DNA of 5,611 nt from Thermoproteales archaeon. Its GTDB lineage: Archaea > Thermoproteota > Thermoprotei > Thermoproteales > Thermocladiaceae. The position numbers and the translations under genes were made by a program. Every line of letters begins with the position of its first letter. Positions within the stretch are counted from its first letter, which is position 1. The stretch covers positions 1 through 5,611 of the forward strand of contig JAMOMD010000421.1 of assembly GCA_027068725.1 (NCBI GenBank). Reading direction: 5' to 3'. Positions 1 to 5,611 of the stretch are shown here, in pieces. The notes beneath the pieces were generated by a model. It was not told the DNA's origin, did no database searches, and saw nothing but the letters and a program-made list of their open reading frames with translations.

Positions 1-2
1 CA

Positions 3-344
3 CTTCAAGACGCCTTCAGAGTAATTGGCGAGCGCGTAGTTGGCGGCAAGACATACAAGATGTACGAGCCCGTTAATGTTGTTGATATATGGCCTCCACA
101 TCCTGCAGTTCCTGAGAACATCAGGAACTACGTGCTCCTAGTCAGAAAGCTCATCATAGAGAACAAGCATGACCCATTCTGTCCACCAATAGGAATCTAC
201 GATGAGCAAGGACGCTTGAAGAAGGTTGTCATCGACGAGATACGTGACACAAAGGGCAATGTGAGAGTCTACCCTGGCCTTAGACTAAGCAAGGACGAGC
301 TATACCACATGGACTGGTTCGTGGAAGGCGTAGTACTACTCTAA
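3..344 (+). CDS. BMP/PnrA-family ABC transporter substrate-binding protein, C-terminal part (5' truncated)
   Basis: This is the last 114 codons of an extracytoplasmic solute-binding protein that should deliver a nucleoside-like ligand to the permeases encoded downstream. The frame is open to the window edge, so the ATG at 60 is an internal methionine. The recognisable part is the C-terminal signature of the Basic Membrane Protein family: a 'DTKGNVRVYPG' stretch, then 'LSKDELYHMDWFVEGVV' at the very end, equivalent to the family's usual D-x-x-G ... L-S-x-x-E-L ... M-D-W-F-V-E-G-V ending. The ligand pocket and any signal peptide or lipobox lie outside the window. The gene is 24 bases upstream of the ATPase gene, with no promoter visible between them, which supports an operon. 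All eight lysine codons are AAG, a stronger bias than in the ATPase gene. Family assignment is from remembered motifs plus gene order. The substrate is inferred and could be another small molecule. Confidence 0.85.
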   Translation, partial: LQDAFRVIGERVVGGKTYKMYEPVNVVDIWPPHPAVPENIRNYVLLVRKLIIENKHDPFCPPIGIYDEQGRLKKVVIDEIRDTKGNVRVYPGLRLSKDELYHMDWFVEGVVLL

Positions 345-368
345 GCAAGCACTTGTAATACAAAGACC

Positions 369-1847
369 ATGAAGCTTCTCGAACTTAGAGGAATAACAAA
401 ACGTTTTGCACATACTGTAGCACTAGATAACGTAGATTTTGACTTACTCAAGGGCGAAGTTCACGCACTTTTAGGCGAGAACGGTGCAGGAAAAACCACG
501 CTAGTGAGCATAATATCAGGAGTATATCAGCCAGACTCAGGTCAGATACTTCTCGAGGGAAAACCTGTAACACTAAAATCGCCTAGAGATGCCTACAGGA
601 GAGGTATCGTTCTTGTACCTCAGCATCCTGCACTTCCCGAATCACTCACAGTTTATGAAGCACTTGCACTATTTCTCGACAAGTCACCAAGTAGAAAACT
701 CAAGACATTTATTGAGGAAAGGTTAAGAAAGTTTGGAATAGAAGTTGATTTAGACAAGAGAATATCCCTACTGACACCATATGAGAAGGTTAAGGTCGAA
801 ATTGCGAAGGCACTTGTAGCAGATGCTAAGATATACATATTTGATGAGGCTACGTCACTCCTAGGCCATGGTGATAGAGAACTTCTTTACAAAATTATTA
901 GGACACTATGTGCAGAAGGTCGAGGAGTCATATACATTACGCATAGAATAGACGAGGTGTTTAATATAGCGGACAGAGTTACAGTACTTAGAAAAGGTAG
1001 AAAAGTCCTAACAAGGCGCATAAACGAAGTTACTCGTGAAGAGCTTCTTGAAGCAATGTTTGGGAAAAAGCTTGAGGAGTACGCAGGTCCAAGATCAGCT
1101 AGTACGCATGGTGAAGGTCTTGCAGTAGAGAATCTCACGGTTCAGGACGACTATGGTAGGCTTGCTGTACGTAATGTAACGCTGAGCGTGAAGTATGGTG
1201 AAATAGTGACTATCCTTGCAGCACCTGGTGCTGGTCATAGAGAATTTCTTGAGGCAATTGTTGGACTTAGAAAACCTGTCAGTGGACGTGTCAAAGTTAA
1301 TGGAATTGACGTAACTGGAAGGGATCCAAGCTTCATCAGGAGAATGGGAGTTGCGTACATACCTGACGATAGGCTAGGGCTTGGCGTTGCTCCTGGACTT
1401 GCAGTAAAGTGGAACCTCGTCATGCGCGACTTGGACAAGTTTACTACGAAAGTAGGAACATTCCACAAGTTCCTAAACGATGCACTCGTCAAGGTTCTTG
1501 AAAAGGTAGGTCTAGCTCCTGATGTTTTGCCGGTCCCCTGTGCAGAGCTGTCTGGTGGTCAAATTCAGAGGATAATAACTGCGAGAGAGCTCTTTCTACG
1601 AGAAGTCAAAGTCATTGTTGCGCTAAATCCCTTCTATGGTCTCGATTATGAGACTACGTCTCTCCTCAGAAAGACCCTAATAGACTTGAGAAATAGTGGC
1701 TGTGCTATACTGGTAGCTACAGAGGACATAGAGGAAGCTGTCAAGCTCGGTGATAGGATTCTAGTAATGCGCGAGGGAAAGATTCTGAAAGAATTCTCAG
1801 GTAGCACAGTTTCTGCAAGAGAACTTGCTAAGGTGCTCACGCTATGA
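369..1847 (+). CDS. Nucleoside/simple-sugar-type ABC transporter ATPase with two fused ABC domains
   Basis: This is the cytoplasmic motor of the importer, with two ABC domains in one 492-residue chain, as usual for the NupA/YufO and RbsA-like group. Domain 1 (about residues 1-235) has Walker A GENGAGKT at 36-43, Q-loop Q85, Walker B ending D159-E160 and switch H192. Its signature is degenerate, reading LTPYE at 135-139 instead of LSGGQ-like. Domain 2 (about 250-492) is the reverse: signature LSGGQ at 394-398 is perfect, but Walker A reads APGAGHRE with H290 at the lysine position, Walker B lacks the D-E pair (ALNPFYGLD, about 418-425), and the switch residue is E452. Decay of domain 2 Walker A is typical of the family; loss of the domain 1 signature appears less typical. 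The start at 369 gives the normal N-terminus of an ABC domain, and no clear ribosome site precedes it. The 3' end overlaps the first permease by 4 bases. Confidence 0.93.
   Translation: MKLLELRGITKRFAHTVALDNVDFDLLKGEVHALLGENGAGKTTLVSIISGVYQPDSGQILLEGKPVTLKSPRDAYRRGIVLVPQHPALPESLTVYEALALFLDKSPSRKLKTFIEERLRKFGIEVDLDKRISLLTPYEKVKVEIAKALVADAKIYIFDEATSLLGHGDRELLYKIIRTLCAEGRGVIYITHRIDEVFNIADRVTVLRKGRKVLTRRINEVTREELLEAMFGKKLEEYAGPRSASTHGEGLAVENLTVQDDYGRLAVRNVTLSVKYGEIVTILAAPGAGHREFLEAIVGLRKPVSGRVKVNGIDVTGRDPSFIRRMGVAYIPDDRLGLGVAPGLAVKWNLVMRDLDKFTTKVGTFHKFLNDALVKVLEKVGLAPDVLPVPCAELSGGQIQRIITARELFLREVKVIVALNPFYGLDYETTSLLRKTLIDLRNSGCAILVATEDIEEAVKLGDRILVMREGKILKEFSGSTVSARELAKVLTL
1831..1835 (+). promoter_or_regulatory. 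Shine-Dalgarno site for the first permease
   Basis: AGGTG lies inside the last codons of the ATPase gene, 8 bases before the permease ATG at 1844. It matches the CACCT core at the 3' end of archaeal 16S rRNA and supports both the chosen start and translation within an operon. Confidence 0.6.
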
Positions 1848-2896
1848 CTCGTATAAGAATTAGAATAGTCAGAAGAGAACGTACAACAAGAGGTTTTCAT
1901 CTTCTCCTAACAGTGCTATCACTAATTGGTGCTTTTCTCATTGCTGGTGTTTTAATGATATTTCTTGGTGTTAATCCTCTGGCTTTCTATTCAATATTTC
2001 TACAAAGCTCAATCTTAACAACGTGGGGTCTTCAGATAACACTTAGCTATCTTGTGCCAATACTACTCTGCTGCCTAAGTGCAATAGTATCTTACAGAGC
2101 AGCACTATGGAACATCGGGCAGGAGGGACAGTACATAATTGGAGCAATGACAGCACTCGCTGCTGGTGCCTTCCTGTTTCCAAATGTGCCTCCACCATTA
2201 TCGTACATTATCCTTGTGCTTGCAGGAGCAGCAGGTGGTGGAGTCTGGGCTCTAATATGTGGCTTGCTGAGAATAGTCTCCGAGATAAACGAGGCTGTGA
2301 CAACACTGCTCATGTACTATGTAGCATTACAGCTTCTGAATTATGTGTGTAGAGTAGCTTGGAGAAATCCAGCGTTCGTAGGTCATCCTGAGACGTACTC
2401 GCTGGCACCACAGTACATGCTGAGCTTTGGCGGAAGTCTAGCCATAGCCATTGCAGTTCTCGTGATCACGTGGTTCCTGATTGATAGGACAAAGCTGGGG
2501 CTAGAGCTTGACTTACTGTCAGAAGGGTTCAGAGTTGCACAATACAGTGGAGTTAAGCCTAGCAGAGTCATACTATGGTCAATGTTCTTCAGTGGAGCGC
2601 TTGCTGGAATAAGTGGTGCACTGTATCTTGCCTCAACGTCAGGATTTCTGCAGCCCGAGTTCAGTGTTGGCTATGGTTTTGCTGGAATAATTGCAGCATG
2701 GCTATGCGATCTTAAGGTGCTTTATGCACCACTCGCGTCGTTCCTGTTAGCAATGATGTACTCGAGTGGTCATGCACTGCAAGCATGTCTACACGTGTCT
2801 ATAGACATTATTGATGCTATTGAGGGTCTCATACTCATGGCAGTGCTCACAGTACACTTCTTTACTCGTTACAAGATCGTCCTAGTGAGACAATGA
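1844..2896 (+). CDS. ABC transporter permease, BPD_transp_2 family (NupB/YufP-like)
   Basis: This integral membrane protein of 350 residues is one half of the importer's channel. It starts with a strongly basic cytoplasmic tail (residues 1-17, many Arg), followed by about eight to ten hydrophobic segments, including roughly 20-42, 66-83, 118-142, 152-168, 193-213, 246-264, 291-307 and 323-340. Family landmarks are visible: WNIGQEGQ at 89-96 followed by GAMTA, NEAVTTLLMYY at 149-159, the cytoplasmic coupling region SEGFRVAQYSGVKPSRV at 226-242, SGALAGISGAL at 250-260, and GYGFAGI at 276-282. Length fits the longer of the two permeases in BMP-type systems. The ATG is fused to the ATPase stop (ATGA) and is preceded by an AGGTG site. 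It should pair with the next gene product as a heterodimer on the double ATPase. The ligand cannot be read from the sequence. Confidence 0.92.
   Translation: MTRIRIRIVRRERTTRGFHLLLTVLSLIGAFLIAGVLMIFLGVNPLAFYSIFLQSSILTTWGLQITLSYLVPILLCCLSAIVSYRAALWNIGQEGQYIIGAMTALAAGAFLFPNVPPPLSYIILVLAGAAGGGVWALICGLLRIVSEINEAVTTLLMYYVALQLLNYVCRVAWRNPAFVGHPETYSLAPQYMLSFGGSLAIAIAVLVITWFLIDRTKLGLELDLLSEGFRVAQYSGVKPSRVILWSMFFSGALAGISGALYLASTSGFLQPEFSVGYGFAGIIAAWLCDLKVLYAPLASFLLAMMYSSGHALQACLHVSIDIIDAIEGLILMAVLTVHFFTRYKIVLVRQ
2885..2888 (+). promoter_or_regulatory. Possible weak Shine-Dalgarno site for the second permease
   Basis: GTGA lies 4 bases before the ATG at 2893, a partial match to the archaeal GGTGA core at a short spacing. 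Translation here may depend mainly on coupling through the ATGA overlap. Confidence 0.3.
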
Positions 2897-3798
2897 TAAT
2901 TGCAGATATACTAAACTACCTACTTCAGCTAGGAACCGTGTTTCTACTCGCAACTGAGGGTTCACTAGTTGTCCAGAGAGCTGGACTGCTGAACCTTGGA
3001 ATTGAGGGCTTCTTCGCAATGGCAGCATTTGTGGCATATCTAGTACAGGTAATGACAGGAAACTTCGCACTCAGCATGCTTGCAGCAGTATGTGTGGCAG
3101 TTGCTATGAACATGATATTCACAGTACTGACAGTTCACCTAAGACTGAACCACATTGTGTCAGGGCTAGCCGTAGCAATGTTTGGAGTTGGACTAGCCTA
3201 CGCCTTTGGCAGAAGTCTAGTACAGATACCCGTCTACGTGCAGCTCCCCGTCCTGAACATTGGCGGCATCTACATTGATCCAATAGAGATCCTGTCCTTC
3301 ATCATAGTTGGCTTGCTGTGGTTCATGATGTATAAGACAAAGCTAGGCTACAAGATCAGGATAGTTGGAGAGGATCCATATGTTGCAGACATGCTTGGCA
3401 TAGACATAACAAAGGTTAGGTACATTGCAACACTAATCGAGGGAGCGCTAGTAGGAATGGCAGCTTGCTACTACATTCTCGTGTCTGCTGGAGCATGGAG
3501 TGAAGGTGTTACAGCAGGCAAGGGATGGCTTGCCATAGTTCTAGCAATGATGGGACTATGGGATCCTCTATACGCGGTTGCTGCAGTGTACACGGTAGTG
3601 ACTATCCGAGACCTAATAAGACTGGTACCAGGTATTGGAGAGAACGTGTTTCTCCTAGAAGCATTCTCGTACATTATAGCAATATCACTTCTAGCGGTGG
3701 TATCGCACTTCGAGATAAAGAAGAGGAAGAGAGTCAGCATACCGCTGGCACTCGCTAAAGTCTACTCAAGAGAAGAGAGAGCAAGAAAGTACACGTAG
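2893..3798 (+). CDS. ABC transporter permease, BPD_transp_2 family (NupC/YufQ-like)
   Basis: This is the second channel subunit of the importer, 301 residues, shorter than its partner as is usual for these pairs. About eight hydrophobic segments can be seen, roughly 8-22, 35-54, 58-80, 88-107, 131-148, 180-198, 211-236 and 255-271. Family landmarks are GLLNLGIEGF at 31-40, NHIVSGLAVAM at 86-96, the coupling loop GEDPYVADMLGIDITKVRY at 159-177, and EGVTAGKGWLAIVLAMMG at 204-221 followed by WDP. These match the second rather than the first permease type. The start overlaps the first permease stop by 4 bases. The protein ends in a charged tail (about 273-301, rich in Lys, Arg and Glu) that should lie in the cytoplasm. 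It is the last gene of the operon: the tRNA with its own promoter follows 56 bases later. No poly-T terminator is visible directly after the stop. Confidence 0.92.
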   Translation: MIIADILNYLLQLGTVFLLATEGSLVVQRAGLLNLGIEGFFAMAAFVAYLVQVMTGNFALSMLAAVCVAVAMNMIFTVLTVHLRLNHIVSGLAVAMFGVGLAYAFGRSLVQIPVYVQLPVLNIGGIYIDPIEILSFIIVGLLWFMMYKTKLGYKIRIVGEDPYVADMLGIDITKVRYIATLIEGALVGMAACYYILVSAGAWSEGVTAGKGWLAIVLAMMGLWDPLYAVAAVYTVVTIRDLIRLVPGIGENVFLLEAFSYIIAISLLAVVSHFEIKKRKRVSIPLALAKVYSREERARKYT

Positions 3799-3811
3799 CA
3801 GTTCATCGAGA

Positions 3812-3824
3812 AAAGCATTTAAAA
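3812..3824 (+). promoter_or_regulatory. Archaeal promoter of the tRNA-Thr gene (BRE plus TATA box)
   Basis: The TATA box is TTTAAAA at 3818-3824, with an A-rich BRE-like AAAGCA directly upstream. Archaeal transcription usually starts about 26 bases after the box centre, which predicts a start near 3847 and a leader of roughly 8 bases to be removed by RNase P or equivalent processing. Confidence 0.65.
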
Positions 3825-3854
3825 CCGAGGCAAACACAACGCTCGAGAGAAATA

Positions 3855-3976
3855 GCCCCGGTAGCTCAGCCCGGTCAGAGCGGCCGCCTTGTAAGGCCCC
3901 GAGGGGGACACATAAGAATCCCCTCGGGGCTCGAGCCAGCGGCAGGTCCCGGGTTCAAATCCCGGCCGGGGCTCCA
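3855..3976 (+). tRNA. tRNA-Thr (anticodon UGU) with a 44-base intron and encoded CCA
   Basis: The cloverleaf folds with no mismatch. The acceptor stem is GCCCCGG (3855-3861) with CCGGGGC (3966-3972). The D stem is GCTC (3864-3867) with GAGC (3878-3881) and has GG in its loop. The anticodon stem is GCCGC (3883-3887) with GCGGC (3939-3943). The variable region is 5 bases, and the T stem is CCGGG/CCCGG around TTCAAAT. After splicing, the anticodon loop reads CTTGTAA, so bases 34-36 are UGU, decoding ACA and possibly other Thr codons. The discriminator is U (3973), as expected for archaeal tRNA-Thr, and CCA is encoded at 3974-3976. By hand count the mature tRNA is about 72% G+C, consistent with high growth temperature. 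The exons are 3855-3893 and 3938-3976. Confidence 0.95.
3894..3937 (+). other. tRNA intron at position 37/38 with canonical bulge-helix-bulge motif
   Basis: The intron is removed by the archaeal splicing endonuclease. All parts of the motif are visible. The central 4-pair helix is CTTG (3888-3891) with CGAG (3932-3935), including one U-G pair. One 3-base bulge is TAA (3892-3894, cut after 3893); the other is CCA (3936-3938, cut after 3937). The intron hairpin is a 12-pair stem, 3895-3906 with 3920-3931, closed by a 13-base loop. Cutting after the second base of each bulge rejoins a standard 7-base anticodon loop. The intron is far too short to encode a homing endonuclease. Confidence 0.92.
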
Positions 3977-4002
3977 AAGGGCTCAGAATTCTCGCATCTC
4001 CC

Positions 4003-4009
4003 TTTTAAA
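4003..4009 (+). promoter_or_regulatory. TATA box of the small membrane protein gene; its T run may also end tRNA transcription
   Basis: TTTTAAA is centred 25 bases before the ATG at 4031, the distance from TATA box to transcription start in archaea, so the mRNA probably begins at or next to the start codon. The four T bases are also the first T run after the tRNA 3' end, 26 bases downstream, and could act as a weak intrinsic terminator. The bases just upstream are pyrimidine rich, so no good BRE is visible. Confidence 0.55.
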
Positions 4010-4030
4010 CCTGCTAACATTCTCAGGAAC

Positions 4031-4408
4031 ATGAGAGTCGAGGAGTACTCTGGAAAGAAGTTGAGTGCTTTCCTCTTTGTTGCATGTATACTAATTGGCA
4101 CAGGACTCGGACTACTATTTGGAAGACCTGATGTGGGCAGCGTACTCGGGACAGGAGTCGGCTTCATCTTAATGGGAGTATTTAGACATAAAACAATAGT
4201 TGAAGAACAAATAAGAATTCCAATATATCTACCTGCGACATTCTTCACAATATCAGGAATAATCTTAATCGCTACCGGCATCTGTATGTTTTTAAATCTT
4301 CAGAAGATACTACAATATATTGGAGCTATAGCATGTATAGTGATTGGTCTCTTCGCAGTTGCGTTTGGTCTAATGTTACCATTCTTAAAGAGGGAAAGAC
4401 AGATGTAA
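4031..4408 (+). CDS. Small four-helix membrane protein of unknown function
   Basis: I do not recognise this 125-residue protein. It has four clear hydrophobic segments, about 11-30, 34-51, 66-87 and 94-117, arranged as two hairpins. The first hairpin is glycine rich (GTGLGLLFG, then GSVLGTGVGF) and turns at RPD; its tight small-residue packing is an inference. The loop between hairpins (51-64) is charged, and the C-terminus ends KRERQM. With a basic start (KK at 9-10), both ends are likely cytoplasmic. There is no signal peptide cleavage site, cysteine pair or catalytic motif to suggest an enzyme. The start is supported by the TATA box at the leaderless distance. The next gene follows after 30 bases on the same strand, so they may be co-transcribed. 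It could be a lineage-specific membrane protein. The coding call is firm because of the sustained hydrophobic pattern and the promoter. Confidence 0.8.
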   Translation: MRVEEYSGKKLSAFLFVACILIGTGLGLLFGRPDVGSVLGTGVGFILMGVFRHKTIVEEQIRIPIYLPATFFTISGIILIATGICMFLNLQKILQYIGAIACIVIGLFAVAFGLMLPFLKRERQM

Positions 4409-4438
4409 AGTCTAGACAATTACAACGAGTGCTGCCGT

Positions 4439-5533
4439 ATGTCGACTCCTATTGAGGTTCTTAGGAAAGCTGGAATAGAGATAATATGGTTTGACAGTCT
4501 AGGAGCAAAATCAATGTGTATACAAGTTGTTACTGATAACGAATTTAGAATTGTTATTGATCCAGGTGCTGCAGAGATGCAACCTAGCTATCCCCTACCT
4601 CCTGAGGAGAAGATAAGGTTAAGAAAGTTAGCAATTGAGAAGATAGCAAATGCGTGTGAGAAGTCTAGAGTTTTGATAATAACTCATTACCATTATGATC
4701 ATCATGTGCTTCCATCAGATCCGCATATTCCTGATCCTAGGAAGATGTTTCTAAACAAGACAATAATAATGAAGTGTCCAAACAAGTACATTAATAATAG
4801 TCAATGGGAGAGAGCTAGGCTTTTTATAGAACAGCTTCTGAAGCTTGTTGGAGAAGACATAAGAAAGTACCTAACTAAGCCACAGGAGACGGAGTTTGAG
4901 GATCCTTGTACGAAGCTTAGTGTTGCTCTTTCGAAGAGCTTTGGCGATTATGATGAGAGACGCAGACAACTACTTCAGGAAGGGAAGAAATGGTTTACGA
5001 AGCTTGCGAGTGAGCTATGGTCAAGGCATGACTGGGTCATGGAGATAGAACTTCAGGATCTTAAAATTCTCTGGGGAGATTCAAGGAAGTTCGTATTTGG
5101 AACCTGTGAAATTCAGATTCTTGAGCCTTGGTTTCATGGTGTGGAGTACGATAGGACAGGATGGGTCACGCCGCTAATAATCAGAAACAGGGGATACACA
5201 GTATTCTACACCAGTGATCTAATGGGACCAATAATAGAGGATTATGCAGAGTTCATAGCATCCCTCCGTCCTGACATTGTGATTCTCGATGGTCCTCCAA
5301 CGTACCTATTTCCATACATGTTCAATAGAATAAACTTGCAGAGAGCAATAGATAATGCAATAACAATAATCAAGGCCAAGCCACGGCTAATAATTTATGA
5401 TCATCATCTTCTACGTGAAAGAAAATGGCGTGAACGTGTGAAGCCAGTTTTCGAGGAAGCTCAGAAGAGCGATGTACTAGTTCTGACAGCTGCAGAAGTT
5501 CTAGGGGATAAGCCGCTCATTGACAAGCTCTAG
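4439..5533 (+). CDS. UPF0282/COG2248 metallo-beta-lactamase-fold hydrolase
   Basis: This is a predicted cytoplasmic metal-dependent hydrolase of 364 residues; its substrate is unknown. Residues WFDSLGAKSM (17-26), IDPGA (40-44) and PLPPEE (52-57) match the N-terminal pattern of archaeal UPF0282 proteins. The metal-binding motif is HYHYDHH at 83-89 (H83, H85, D87, H88). Further likely ligands or active-site residues are H233 in WFHG, D260 in YTSDLMGP and the H322-H323 pair in YDHHLLRE. PDIVILDGPPTYLF (278-291) and LTAAEVLG (349-356) are also family hallmarks. NNSQWERAR (119-127) marks another conserved spot, followed by a charged, helix-rich stretch of about 75 residues (130-205) that I believe is longer than in typical members. 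A GAGTG 7 bases before the ATG is at most a weak ribosome site, and I see no good TATA box. The gene lies 30 bases after the small membrane protein gene. Confidence 0.88.
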   Translation: MSTPIEVLRKAGIEIIWFDSLGAKSMCIQVVTDNEFRIVIDPGAAEMQPSYPLPPEEKIRLRKLAIEKIANACEKSRVLIITHYHYDHHVLPSDPHIPDPRKMFLNKTIIMKCPNKYINNSQWERARLFIEQLLKLVGEDIRKYLTKPQETEFEDPCTKLSVALSKSFGDYDERRRQLLQEGKKWFTKLASELWSRHDWVMEIELQDLKILWGDSRKFVFGTCEIQILEPWFHGVEYDRTGWVTPLIIRNRGYTVFYTSDLMGPIIEDYAEFIASLRPDIVILDGPPTYLFPYMFNRINLQRAIDNAITIIKAKPRLIIYDHHLLRERKWRERVKPVFEEAQKSDVLVLTAAEVLGDKPLIDKL

Positions 5534-5542
5534 GTAAGGTGC

Positions 5543-5611
5543 CTATGGAAGTGTTGGAAATACCTTATCGACAGGAAGTCTCAATTTCTGTGCTACCTGT
5601 GCTAGATGCTT
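5543..5611 (-). CDS. Possible C-terminal end of a convergent gene (partial, function unknown)
   Basis: On the minus strand the frame is open from the window edge for 22 codons to a TAG at 5545-5543, reading a helix-like 'LAQVAQKLRLPVDKVFPTLP' at its end. Codon choice (GCA, CTA, AGA, CCA, AAG) resembles the confirmed genes here. The stop would lie 9 bases from the stop of the UPF0282 gene, a normal convergent layout. The fragment is too short to identify. A rival reading is a plus-strand gene starting at ATG 5545 after AGGTG (5537-5541), but its 3-base spacing is short and it uses rarer codons (CGA, TTG). Confidence 0.4.
   Translation of the reverse strand, partial: KHLAQVAQKLRLPVDKVFPTLP

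Noticed and set aside
60..62. ATG at 60 as the start of a 94-residue protein
   Set aside because: The same frame stays open to the window edge with protein-like sequence, and the product is the tail end of a binding protein that is normally over 300 residues.
354..361. TATA-like TGTAATAC before the ATPase gene
   Set aside because: It is only about 8 bases from the ATG, too close for a promoter, and the gene fits in the operon with the binding protein.
3799..3811. Terminator directly after the transporter operon
   Set aside because: No T run or hairpin followed by T is present between the stop and the tRNA promoter, so I cannot place the end of the operon transcript.
3891..3893. Reading the anticodon as GTA (tRNA-Tyr)
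   Set aside because: GTA is visible in CTTGTAA, but the paired anticodon stem (3883-3887 with 3939-3943) and a 7-base loop place TGT at positions 34-36.
3928..3937. Palindrome GGCTCGAGCC in the intron, with CTCGAG also at 3842-3847, as a regulator site or competing fold
   Set aside because: The intron copy is explained by the splice motif helix, and the upstream copy lies at or before the predicted transcription start, so pairing between them is unlikely.
3944..3976. tRNA 3' end as an integration (att) site
   Set aside because: I found no second copy of the tRNA 3' end and no integrase or other mobile gene in the window.
3955..4281. Minus-strand open frame of 108 codons
   Set aside because: It runs through the tRNA 3' half and opposite the membrane protein gene; both plus-strand features have independent support.

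Overview
The window looks like ordinary chromosome from a hyperthermophilic crenarchaeon (Thermoproteota, probably a Desulfurococcales-like lineage; I cannot name the species). Four signs point there. A tRNA gene carries an intron flanked by a textbook archaeal bulge-helix-bulge splice motif. Archaeal TATA boxes lie about 25-35 bases upstream of the tRNA and of one protein start. One mRNA appears leaderless. The mature tRNA is about 72% G+C, while the surrounding genes are clearly more A+T rich and favour AGA/AGG arginine codons.

Bases 1-3798 hold a compact four-gene operon for a BMP/PnrA-type ABC importer, the family that usually imports nucleosides. In order these are the 3' end of the substrate-binding protein, a double-domain ATPase, and two different PF02653-type permeases. 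The last two junctions are 4-base ATGA stop/start overlaps, so the ATPase and both permeases are almost certainly co-translated as one complex. In the ATPase, motif decay is concentrated in one of the two predicted ATP sites, so only one site looks able to hydrolyse ATP.

Bases 3799-4030 hold a tRNA-Thr(UGU) gene with its own TATA box, a 44-base intron between positions 37 and 38, and an encoded CCA end. A short T tract then serves as, or overlaps, the TATA box of the next gene.

Bases 4031-5533 hold an unrecognised four-helix membrane protein of 125 residues that appears to be leaderless. After 30 bases comes a UPF0282/COG2248 metallo-beta-lactamase-fold hydrolase of unknown substrate, with a long charged helical segment inside its fold. 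The two may share a transcript.

The last 78 bases probably hold the 3' end of a convergent minus-strand gene, although a plus-strand start is also possible. I found no mobile element, CRISPR array or clear evidence of gene transfer. Nothing here can be claimed as a new system. The least understood parts are the small membrane protein and the UPF0282 hydrolase beside it.
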